A DNA stretch of 64,000 bases. Source: Microglena sp. YARC (taxonomy: Eukaryota; Chlorophyta; Chlorophyceae; Chlamydomonadales; Chlamydomonadaceae). Each line of letters starts with the position of its first letter. Position 1 is the first letter of the stretch. The notes beneath the pieces were generated by a model. It worked only from the letters and a program-made list of their open reading frames with translations, was not told where the DNA came from and did not search any database. Location of the stretch: NCBI GenBank assembly GCA_022414725.1, contig CM039462.1, forward strand, positions 5,007,751-5,071,750, in the 5' to 3' direction. The position numbers and the translations under genes were made by a program. Positions 12,201 to 20,948 of the stretch are shown here, piece by piece.

Positions 12201-13043
12201 TATGTGATTGTGATTATTTATGTGTGTGTATGTGTACATATGTGTGTATGTGTGTGTGTGTGTTGTGTGTATATATGTGTGTGTATGTGTGTGTGTGTGG
12301 TGTGGGTGCCAGGTTGAAAAACGAAATAAACAAAAATAAAAACTCCTCACCATGTTGTCGATGATGACACATTGCCGTAGGCATACATAACTGCACGGGA
12401 GGGATCCATGGATGCAGCATCCAGCTTCAAGTTCGTGCTGAGACCGTCCAGAATCTTGGCACCACCTAGTGTGTTTGCAGCCATGGGTCAGTTCTGTCAG
12501 TTCAAATACTAAGTTCTGTCACTTCAATTACTAAGTTCTGTCACTTCAATTACTAAGTTCTGTCACTTCAATTACTAAGTTCTGTCACTTCAATTACTAA
12601 GTTCTGTCACTTCAATTACTAAGTTCTGTCAGTTTAGTCAGTTCAGTTATACAGTTCAGTCAGTCCTGTCAGTCCTGTCAGTTCAGTCACAAAAGTTCTG
12701 TCAGTTAAGGCAGTTCAGTAATACATTTCTGTCAGTTCTGTTGCAAATTTATAAATTTAATTTCTAAATTTCAGTTTAGTCAGTTCAATTATACAGCTAT
12801 GTCAGTTATGTCAGTTGAGTTACAAAGTTCTGTCAATTTTGTCAGTTGAGTTGTTGGGTTGAGTCAGTTCTGGTCAGCGATTTATGCATGCGACCAAACT
12901 TGTGTAAGAACCTGAATCGTGTAAGATCCCCACAGGATGTGTGGAACCTGCCTGCCTTTGGTCTGCACGCGTCTCACCAAAAACAAATATACACGTAGTT
13001 CTCAGCAACATGCATGTTGTGCTTGTAAGGTGTGTGTGCGTGT

Positions 13044-13074
<31 letters not shown>

Positions 13075-14242
13075 GGGCATACCCATACCCAAGGTAAGGT
13101 TCTGTAAGCAATTTGTGCATTCGACCAATGTTTTGTCAGGACTTCTACCTTGGAACATCCCCCCATGATGTGTGGAGCGGGCCTGCCTTGTGATAGAACT
13201 AGACTGATGGACATATCGAAAAGACAGACTCGAAGGTGTCAAGAAAGTTTAGTAGCAGGCTATCCTGCAATATGCTTCGGGTTTGTATGTATGTATGTAT
13301 GTATGTATGTATGTATGCATGTATGTATGTATGCATGTATGTATGTATGTATGTATGTATGTATGTATGTATGTATGTATGTATGTATGTATGTATGCAT
13401 GTATGTATGTTACAGTCCAGGGGTAGGCCAAATAGGCTAAAGGGACTTGCCCAACCGTTGGGAAGAGCTTAAAAGAAAAAAAATTATTAACTGAACCCCA
13501 AACAATCGTTTTTTTCAGACGGGGACCTGAAGTTCGTGCTACAGTGATAATTTAATTCTACAATTAGGGGGTCTATCAATGGCCTGTCTATGGCAATGCC
13601 CAATGTCAGGTGATGGTGTGGGAACACTGACTTTGACATTGTGCTTGTTAGGTGCAGTTATGCAAGCGATTTGCGTGTGCGACCAATGTTTCGCCAGGAC
13701 TTCTACCTTACTTGGAAGACCCCCCATGATATGTGGAGCGGGCCTGCCTTGGGTCTGTCAGGGGCCTGTCTATGGCAAATGCAGTGTCAGGTAATGGTGG
13801 GGGTACACTGACTGTGACAGCGAGAGACAGATAGAGGGACAAGTACTAGATTGTACAGAAGTAAACAATACCATGGTGATTGGTCATGATGCTTCATAGT
13901 CATACGTCCCCCTTGACTTGAACATACTGCGTATTTAGAGTCTACTAGGGCACCAGGAAAAAATGCATCATCATCATCATCATCACCACCACCACTACCA
14001 CCACCATGACCACCACCACCACAACCAACACCATCACACCACCACCACCGTCATCATCATTGTACACACCACCACCACCATCACCACCGTCATCATCATC
14101 ATGCACACATCACCACCACCACCACACCACCACCGTCATCATCATGTACACACCAGCATGGACCACGAAATGCTGTATTCCCTCTGAGAAGGTTGGCTCA
14201 AATGGAGGTAGGGGCTGCCCCCCTGTTTGCTTGCTGATCCAA
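9267..14242 (-). CDS. 3-ketoacyl-CoA synthase (fatty acid elongase), 3'-terminal four exons
   Basis: Four minus-strand exons fit by phase: 14242-14154, 12465-12351, 10298-10193 and 9482-9267 (stop). The frames join without a break across GT-AG introns. The encoded C-terminal part (about 175 residues) carries the FAE1/KCS condensing-enzyme signatures. These are a catalytic histidine in HAGG (split by the first intron), the catalytic asparagine in YGNVSSST followed by WYALA, and the terminal block GDKVLQVGVGSGVKCGVNVW then RDI. By family knowledge the enzyme condenses malonyl-CoA with long-chain acyl-CoA at the ER in very-long-chain fatty acid synthesis. The catalytic cysteine and N-terminal exons would lie at higher coordinates and were not found; the 14.3-19 kb satellites and the gap may hide them. 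Unusually, the last exon adds a basic linker and a strong C-terminal membrane segment (about LLTTSLLLLAALALVIAILL) before the stop. Confidence 0.85.
9500..9660 (-). pseudogene. Degenerate duplicate of the KCS last-exon start
   Basis: On the minus strand, 9648-9568 repeats the beginning of the true last exon (9482 downwards) and reads QDIDAYREVFEHRMSASRK against RDIDACHEVFEHRMSDSRK. The acceptor dinucleotide has changed (ccatgcggt in place of ccaggccgt), and a GT/G-rich repeat replaces the rest. It is a dead tandem copy of the acceptor-side junction lying inside the intron. Confidence 0.8.
9515..10180. repeat. GT-rich microsatellite in a KCS intron
   Basis: Long TGTG/TATG tracts fill the intron between the last two KCS exons. 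Blocks containing tgtgacccacttcaactcac recur at about 9705 and 10175, with a divergent form near 10045. The 10175 copy overlaps the true 5' splice site (gtgagttgaag on the minus strand), so the donor-proximal intron was duplicated. Confidence 0.85.
10506..10700 (-). mobile_element. hAT-like MITE family A, copy 3
   Basis: A 195-bp copy runs from cagggtaat to agtaccctg. Flanks gtaagaag and gtacgaac form an imperfect 8-bp target-site duplication. It carries the same internal gcgcagtattttgcaac and ttttgcgctttttgcac words. It sits in the KCS intron between exons 10298-10193 and 12465-12351. Confidence 0.82.
11234..11437 (+). repeat. Dispersed repeat family C, copy 2
   Basis: It begins ttttttgtggcggtgccccc and contains cgggagcccccatgtttacc and gttgccacctttcgttccg. 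The orientation is opposite to copies 1 and 3. It is non-coding and lies inside a KCS intron. Confidence 0.65.
11698..11889 (-). repeat. Dispersed repeat family C, copy 3
   Basis: It runs from gcagcgttgcaagtggcgct through gagcgacaggtggcaacgg to the ggggctcccgcccccttgaa foldback end. It lies inside a KCS intron about 260 bp from copy 2 in the opposite orientation. Confidence 0.65.
11940..12300. repeat. GT microsatellite with a duplicated block
   Basis: Two GT-rich tracts each follow a copy of catcctt...tttgggcgtgtgc (about 11975 and 12128). The tract abuts the donor side of the KCS exon ending at 12351 (minus strand). It is non-coding. Confidence 0.8.
12485..12880. repeat. 22-bp tandem repeat and degenerate derivatives
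   Basis: The unit aagttctgtcacttcaatta plus ct repeats at a 22-bp period about six times between 12510 and 12625. It then decays into ttcagtcagttctgtcag-like words to 12880. It lies on the acceptor side of the KCS intron upstream of exon 12465-12351. Confidence 0.85.
12885..13790. repeat. Triplicated intronic block with a TATG microsatellite
   Basis: Three diverged blocks (about 12890-13000, 13095-13200, 13660-13780) share gcgaccaatgttt, gacttctaccttggaa, atgatgtgtggagcgggcct and gcctgccttg. A pure (TATG)n run sits at 13285-13410 and a 20-base-plus G run at 13056-13078. Nothing coding was recognised. Confidence 0.65.
13960..14160. repeat. CAT/CCA repeat built from the donor-proximal KCS intron
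   Basis: The words cgtcatcatca followed by gtacacacc or gcacacatc recur three times between 14048 and 14155. The last one forms the 5' splice site of exon 14242-14154 (minus-strand gtgtgtacatga). The tandem repeat therefore consists of copies of the intron's own start. Confidence 0.65.
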
Positions 14243-14284
14243 CTGGGAAAGTGGCGACAGGAAGTTGAGTGAAAACTCAGTTGG

Positions 14285-14620
14285 AGAGTGATAGTGTACA
14301 TGTATGTGAATGTACATTGGGTGGAAGTCAGTTTGAGGGTGGGAATGTACCATGTATGTGAATGTACATTGGGTGGAAGTCAATTGGAGGGTTGTAAATG
14401 TAACATGTATGCGAATGTACATTGCTGGAAGTCAGTTGAGGGTGAAATGTACATGTATGTAAATGTGCATTGAGTGGAAGTCGTTGGAGGGTGAAAATGT
14501 ACATGTATGTAAATGTGCATTGAGTGGAAGTCAGTTGGAGGGTGAAAATATACTTGTAATGTGAATGCGCATTGGGTGGAAAGTCCCAGTTGGAGGGTGA
14601 AAATGTACATGTATGTGAAG
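14285..14620. repeat. About 55-65 bp minisatellite
   Basis: Six units share gtacatgtatgtgaatgtac, attgggtggaagtcagttgg and agggtgaaaatgtacatg. It lies next to the acceptor of the first visible KCS exon (14242), so it may be another junction-derived array, but no coding match is visible. Confidence 0.8.
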
Positions 14621-14624
14621 ACGA

Positions 14625-15310
14625 TTACTTGTATGTGATGACATACCTACGCATGGCTTGGATTAGTCTTTGTCAGGAGCCTTTGAATTTGGTTCATTTC
14701 CTCCAAATTCCAAAGGCTACCTGACAAAGAGCCTTTTGAATTTGGAGGGAATGGAACCAACTGAGCCTTTGAATTTGGAGGAAATGAACCAAATTCAAAA
14801 AGGCTCCCTGACAAAGACCTAATCCAAGCCAGTGCGTAGGTTATTGTCATCACATACCATTAGCAAACGGCAACATTATATACCATGTTGGTGCCGGAAG
14901 TCTGACTAGGCCAGCTTAGAAAGAGCTCACTGGCAAAGACTAATCCAAGCCCCAGTGCGCAGTTGTTGCATCACACATTCCCATAAGGAACCGGCGGTAA
15001 TATTGATACCACATGATGCCCGGCAGTCTGGCTAACTAGGCTAGCCTATAAAGCTCCCCTGACAAAAACTAATCCGAACCAGTGCACTAGTTATTTCATC
15101 ACAAACTATTAGGGAAACAAGCAATATGATATCATTTATTGCCGGCAGGCTGACTAGGCTAGCTTAGAAAGCCCCCTGACAAAAAAAAACTAATTCCAAG
15201 CCAGTGCGCAGTTATTTATTCTTATACTATTAGGGGAATGGCAATATGATATCATTTATTTGCCGGCAGTCTGACTAGGCTACCTAAAGAAAGCCCCCTG
15301 ACTTTGCCAT
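14625..15310. repeat. About 120-130 bp tandem repeat with a local foldback
   Basis: Degenerate units share gtctgactaggctagct, gacaaagactaatccaagcc, agtgcgcag and a catca...attaggg block. At 14665-14830 a foldback pairs ctttgaatttggttcatttc with its complement further on. No gene is supported. Confidence 0.7.
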
Positions 15311-15689
15311 TGACAGGCCATTGACAGGCCATTGTTGGACCCAAGACAAGCCCAACTCACAATATCCGGGAGGAGTCTTCCAACAAATCAAAAGAAATGG
15401 CAAATATTGCGAGCCCAAGCATTTTTACCAGCACTGATTCCCTATTATATAGTTATATTGATTTGTATTGAAACTGTTGTTTCACTAAGGTTCAGCCCGC
15501 TGAAAGCTGCGTGTGCGACACAACAGACCCACCCCATGTTATGCCTGTCAGGACGCTAAGGACCCTTCGACGCTGCTATCTGCGACGCAGGCCCGCAACG
15601 TCCTGGACAACCCTGCTCCCAACACTATTCGAAACGTACCTCTGTGTGTAGTGCAGAGCTGCCTGCAAAAAAGCTGGGGCCATGTAACA

Positions 15690-16165
15690 CTCATGGGACC
15701 CACCTACATACATTATTTTTGTTGAGGACCAGCTTATCAGTGATCGTATATATTAATTTTATAGGGTTTGATTTCAAGCGTCAGTAGTATTTATATTGCA
15801 TTAGACCCACCTACATACATTAGTTTTTGTTGGGGACCCAGCTTATCAGTGATCGTATATATTTATTTGCACATATAGGGTTGATTCAAGCGTTAGTATT
15901 TATATTGTCTTATACCCACCTACACACATTAGGTTTTTGTTGGGGACACAGCTTATCAGTGTTTGTATTGATCTTTTATTATAGGGTTTATCCAAAGTTT
16001 AGTATTTAAATTGTATTATAGGGTTCCATCTAAGCGTTAGTATTTAAATTGTATTATAGGGTTCATCAAGTGTTAGTTTTGATATTTTTATTATAGAGTT
16101 CATCTAAGTTTTAGTACATACATTTTATTTATAGAGTGTATCCAACTGTTAGTTGGGTTGTGTCA
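15690..16165. repeat. Degenerate AT-rich tandem repeat
   Basis: Three units at about 120 bp spacing share cccacctacatacattag, gttggggaccagcttatcag and gtgatcgtatatatt (15700-15960). Shorter units with tatagggttcatc and gcgttagtatttaaattg follow to 16165. It is non-coding. Confidence 0.75.
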
Positions 16166-16169
16166 TTGC

Positions 16170-16395
16170 AGGTTTTTGGCGGCCGCCCCCCCTTCTGGGG
16201 GCGGGAGCCCCCAGTGTTACCCATTTGTCCCGTCCGACCATCCCATCCGACCATCCATCCCATCCGTCTGACCGCGATGAGCCCGATCACGTCAGCCAAC
16301 GGTCTCGTAACTAAAACTCGCTTCCGTTGCCACTGCCTGTCGCTCCCTGGCGATCACTCTCGCCTTTTTTAGCGTTGCAGGCGACGCTGCATCGA
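16170..16395 (+). repeat. Dispersed repeat family C, copy 4
   Basis: It starts ggcggccgcccccccttctg and contains gggagcccccagtgttaccc and cgtcagccaacggtctcgt. It ends with gcgttgcaggcgacgctgc, matching the outer end of copy 1. Confidence 0.65.
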
Positions 16396-16559
16396 ACTTG
16401 TATCCCAAGTGTTAGCATTTATATTTTATTCACGTTCTATTTCATATAAGGTTATTTATATTATATTGTAGGTCTATCACAAGTTATCAAGTGTTTCGTA
16501 TTTTGATTGTTTAGGGTTTGTAAAAAAAAAAAGATAACGCCTGAGAGGGCGTGGTGTTA

Positions 16560-18110
16560 AGGGGACCCTTCCCGTTTTACGCCGGCAAATGCTGGGAAAG
16601 TTTAGGGTTGTAGTTTATACGCCATGGTTGTTTTTGGGCCCCCACTATAGTTTGCCCTGAATGGGGAGTGCAAAGTATCCCATAGTGCACAACTTGAATA
16701 CCAGTAAGAGTGTCTGGATATCAATGGATGGTTGCTTTGGACCCCTCTCGTAGTGCCAGGAGGTGTTGGCCCTCCTAGTAGTTGCCTGCAAGAGAGATGC
16801 AAAACCCATTAGTGTTAACTGATATACCAGTAGAGTGTTGGAGTATCAATGAGTGGTTGCCTTTGACCCTCTTCGATAGAGTGCCAGGAGGTGTTGGCCC
16901 TCCTAGTAGTGCCTGCAGAGAGATGCAATAACCAAAGTGTTTCAATGAATACCAGTAAAGAGTGTTGGAGTATCAATGAGTGGTTGCCTTTGACCCTCTT
17001 CCGTAGTGCCAGGAGGTCTGCTTGGCCCTCCTAGTAGTGCTGCAAGAAGAAGCATGCAAGTAAACCATATGTTCTTAACTGTGAATACAGTAAGAGTGTT
17101 GGAGTTATCAATGAGTGGTTGCTTTGACCCTCTTAGTAGTGCCAGGAGCGTCTCGGCCCTCCTTTAGTAGTGCTGCAAGAGAGATGCAAGTAAACCATAG
17201 TGGTTTAACTGAATACCAGTAAGAGTGTGGAGTATCAATGAGTGTTGCTTTGGACCCTTCTTCGTAGTCCAGGACGGTGTTGGCCCTCCTAGTAGATGCT
17301 GCAAGAGAGATGCAATAACCATAGTGTTTACTGATACCAGTAAGAGTGTTGGAGTATCAATGGAGTGGTTGCTTTGACCCTCTTCGTAGTGCCAGGAGGT
17401 GTTGCCCTCCTAGTAGTGCTGCAAGAGAGATGCAAGTAACCATAGTGCTTTAACGTAATAACCAGTAGAGTGTTGGAGTATCCATATGAGTGGTTGCTTT
17501 GCCCTCTTCGTAGTGCCCAGGAAGGTGTTGTGGCCCCTCCCCCTAGTAGTGCTGCCAAGAAGAGATGCCAAAAGTAACATAGTGTTTAACCTGCAATACC
17601 AGTAAGAGTGTTTGGAGTATCAATGAGTGTTGCTTTGCACCCTCATTCGTAGTGCCAGGACGGTGTTGGGCCCTCCTAAGTAGTGCCTGCAGAGAAAGAT
17701 GCAAAGTAACCATAGTTTTGTTTAACTGAATACAGTTAAGAGTGTTGGAGTATCAATGAGTGTTGCTTTGACCCTCTTCGTTAGTCCAGAGGTGTTGGCC
17801 CTCCTAGTAGCTGCCTGCCCAAGAGAGATGCAGTAACCATAGTGTTTAACTGAATACCGTAGAGTGTTGGAGTTATCAATGATGGCTTGCCTATGACCCT
17901 TTAGTAGTGGCCAGGAGCGTCTCGGACCCTCCTGTAGTGCTGCAGAGAAATGCAAGTAACCATAGTGTTTAACTGAATACCAGTAAGAGTATTGGGGTAT
18001 TCCAATGACGTTGTTGCTTTTGACCCTCTTTGTAGCTGCCAGTCGGTGTTGGCCCTCCTAGTAGTGCTGCAAGAGAGATGCAAGTAACCATGGTTCTGTC
18101 TGTGTCTGTC
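16560..18110 (-). repeat. About 125-bp tandem repeat with an acceptor-like site in every unit
   Basis: About 12 units. Read on the minus strand, each unit gives tacttgcatctctcttgcag then actactaggagggccaac, cacctcctggcactacgaag and caaagcaaccactcattgat. The pyrimidine tract plus CAG resembles a 3' splice site followed by an exon-like segment (TTRRANTSWHYE in one frame). Single-base insertions and deletions between units are very frequent, which suggests low-accuracy assembly. It may derive from a KCS exon start, but this is not shown. Confidence 0.75.
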
Positions 18111-18290
18111 TGTGTCAGTGTCTGTTCTGTGCCTGTCTGTGCCTGTCTGTGCTGTCTTGCCTGTTCTTGCCTGTCTGTGTCTGTCTGTGTCCTGGTCTGT
18201 CTGTCTGTCTGTCTGTTCTGTTGTCTGTCTGTCTGTCTTGTCCTGTCTGTCTGTCTGTCTGTCTGTCTGTATGTCTGTTACAGTCCAGGG
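18105..18290. repeat. CTGT microsatellite
   Basis: Runs of (CTGT)n with TGTGCC variants end at a tgttacagtccagggg motif. A similar motif follows the TATG repeat at 13410. Confidence 0.85.
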
Positions 18291-18699
18291 GGTAGTCCCA
18301 AAAATAGGCTTAAAGGACTTGCCCAAAACCGTCATAGGAAGGGCTTAAAAAGGAAAAGCCACTGATGAACTTGACCCTATCAATCGTTTCCAACCCAAAC
18401 CGGGGGGCTGACCATACAAGTAACCCATAGCATTATAACTTAATACCGGCAGAGTGCAATTGTGACTATCCCCACCTGCGGCGTACAGGAGGATCCTTAA
18501 CACACGGCCCCTCCAGACATTTTATTTATTTATTTAACCGTAAGAGTTTTGGAGTATCAAGAGTGGTTACTTTTCGCCCTCTTTGTAGTGCCAGCAGGGC
18601 CAAAAAACCCATGCCGTGGCGCTTTTATTCAATTTGATTGTTACATGGTTTTTTACCAGGAACAAACTTCAGGCTTACCTCACCGGCTTCCAAAGTCAA

Positions 18700-19064
18700 G
18701 TCCGCCCGTGCGACACTCACGAAATGTTAGGTGCTAGCTGGCATGTCTGGTGCTAGCTGGCCCATGTTGTGCTATCTCAGCTGCTAGCCCTTCCCAAGTT
18801 CCCCTGTGTGATACTCACGGAAACCAGGGAGCATGTTGAAGCTAGCTGGGCCCATGCTTGGTGCTCCCTGCCAGCAAGCCCTTTCCAAGGTCCGCCCGTG
18901 CCGGAACACTCACGGAATGTCGGTGCTAGCTGGCATGTTGTGAGCTAGCTGGCCCTGTGGTGCTTACGCAGCAAGCCCTCCAAGTCCCCCGTTGCGATTA
19001 CTCACGGAAACCAGGGACAAGTTGGAAGCTAGCTGGCCCATGTTGGTGCTTCCGCAGCAGCCTT
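18700..19064. repeat. Tandem repeat running into the assembly gap
   Basis: Units share actcacgga, gtgctagctggcatgtt, agctggcccatg and gcagcaagccctccaag. Each actcacgga reads tccgtgagt on the minus strand, a good 5' splice-site match. This may be a donor-side junction array of the KCS gene, but the coding match is not demonstrated. The array stops at the N run. Confidence 0.65.
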
Positions 19065-20064
19065 NNNNNNNNNNNNNNNNNNNNNNNNNNNNNNNNNNNN
19101 NNNNNNNNNNNNNNNNNNNNNNNNNNNNNNNNNNNNNNNNNNNNNNNNNNNNNNNNNNNNNNNNNNNNNNNNNNNNNNNNNNNNNNNNNNNNNNNNNNNN
19201 NNNNNNNNNNNNNNNNNNNNNNNNNNNNNNNNNNNNNNNNNNNNNNNNNNNNNNNNNNNNNNNNNNNNNNNNNNNNNNNNNNNNNNNNNNNNNNNNNNNN
19301 NNNNNNNNNNNNNNNNNNNNNNNNNNNNNNNNNNNNNNNNNNNNNNNNNNNNNNNNNNNNNNNNNNNNNNNNNNNNNNNNNNNNNNNNNNNNNNNNNNNN
19401 NNNNNNNNNNNNNNNNNNNNNNNNNNNNNNNNNNNNNNNNNNNNNNNNNNNNNNNNNNNNNNNNNNNNNNNNNNNNNNNNNNNNNNNNNNNNNNNNNNNN
19501 NNNNNNNNNNNNNNNNNNNNNNNNNNNNNNNNNNNNNNNNNNNNNNNNNNNNNNNNNNNNNNNNNNNNNNNNNNNNNNNNNNNNNNNNNNNNNNNNNNNN
19601 NNNNNNNNNNNNNNNNNNNNNNNNNNNNNNNNNNNNNNNNNNNNNNNNNNNNNNNNNNNNNNNNNNNNNNNNNNNNNNNNNNNNNNNNNNNNNNNNNNNN
19701 NNNNNNNNNNNNNNNNNNNNNNNNNNNNNNNNNNNNNNNNNNNNNNNNNNNNNNNNNNNNNNNNNNNNNNNNNNNNNNNNNNNNNNNNNNNNNNNNNNNN
19801 NNNNNNNNNNNNNNNNNNNNNNNNNNNNNNNNNNNNNNNNNNNNNNNNNNNNNNNNNNNNNNNNNNNNNNNNNNNNNNNNNNNNNNNNNNNNNNNNNNNN
19901 NNNNNNNNNNNNNNNNNNNNNNNNNNNNNNNNNNNNNNNNNNNNNNNNNNNNNNNNNNNNNNNNNNNNNNNNNNNNNNNNNNNNNNNNNNNNNNNNNNNN
20001 NNNNNNNNNNNNNNNNNNNNNNNNNNNNNNNNNNNNNNNNNNNNNNNNNNNNNNNNNNNNNNNN
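19065..20064. other. Assembly gap (1000 N)
   Basis: There are exactly 1000 unresolved bases, probably a fixed-length scaffold spacer, so the true size is unknown. Tandem repeats flank both sides, the likely reason the assembly broke. Open frames spanning it are meaningless. Confidence 0.99.
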
Positions 20065-20948
20065 AAGAGAGAGATGGTTAGGACCGGCCTCAGCCTCGAG
20101 TGAACGCGCATCGCAACCTCGCAGCCATACGGATTATCGAACAAAATCGACCAGATTCATGTATTATCAGGCCCATATGCATGTCCCAACAGCATATGCC
20201 TTTCTCTGCGTAGGACGCCTTCAGCCTCGGAGTGAACTGCGCACCACCTTGCAGCCGTCGAACAACATGGAAGCAGATTCATTATGATCCTCATATGCAT
20301 GTTCCTCCAACAATGCCTTTCTTTGAGTAGGACCAACTCCAGCCCGATGAAACGCGGCACACCTCGCAGTCTCGGAAGCAAGGTGGAGCGTTCATTTGAT
20401 TTATCCCATATGCATGTTCCTCCAAAATATCTTTCTTTGAGTAGGGGACCGACTCCAGCCCCGAGTGAACGTTCACACTGCGTCGCAGTCTCGAACAAGG
20501 TGGAGCAGATTCATGTATTATCCCCATATGCATGTCCCAACAACATATGCCTTTCTTTGAGTAGGACCGACTCCAGCCCCGAGTGAACGCGCACACCTCG
20601 CAGTCTCGAACAAGGTGGAGCAGATTCATGTATTATCCCCATATGCATGTCCCAACAACATATGCCTTTCTTTGAGTAGGACCGACTCCAGCCCCGAGTG
20701 AACGCGCACACCTCGCAGTCTCGAACAAGGTGGAGCAGATTCATGTATTATCCCCATTTGCATGTCCCAACAACATATGCCTTTCTTTGAGTAGGACCGA
20801 CTCCAGCCCCGAGTGAACGCGCACACCTCGCAGTCTCGAACAAGGTGGAGCAGATTCATGTATTATCCCCATTTGCATGTCCCAACAACATATGCCTTTC
20901 TCTGAGTAGGACCGACTCCAGCCTCGAGTGAACGCACGCACTGCGAAG
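20065..20948 (+). repeat. 115-bp tandem repeat abutting an exon
   Basis: Nearly identical 115-bp units (period exact from about 20511 to 20856; more diverged before) share tatgcatgtcccaacaacat, tttctttgagtaggaccgac and gagtgaacgcgcacacctcg. The unit contains acaaggtggagcag. The last unit grades into the next gene's first visible exon at the equivalent place (gaaggacgtggagcag), so the array looks built from that exon's acceptor-side junction. Confidence 0.85.

Noticed and set aside
13985..14190. Polyhistidine metal-binding peptide
   Set aside because: CAT/CCA simple repeat next to a KCS donor site, with no start context.
18957..20287. Very long open frames across the N run
   Set aside because: They consist of unknown bases. 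The real sequence on either side is repeat.
20500..20945. Regular 115-bp units considered as a CRISPR-like array
   Set aside because: The whole unit is repeated without unique spacers, in a eukaryotic context; it is an ordinary tandem repeat abutting an exon.
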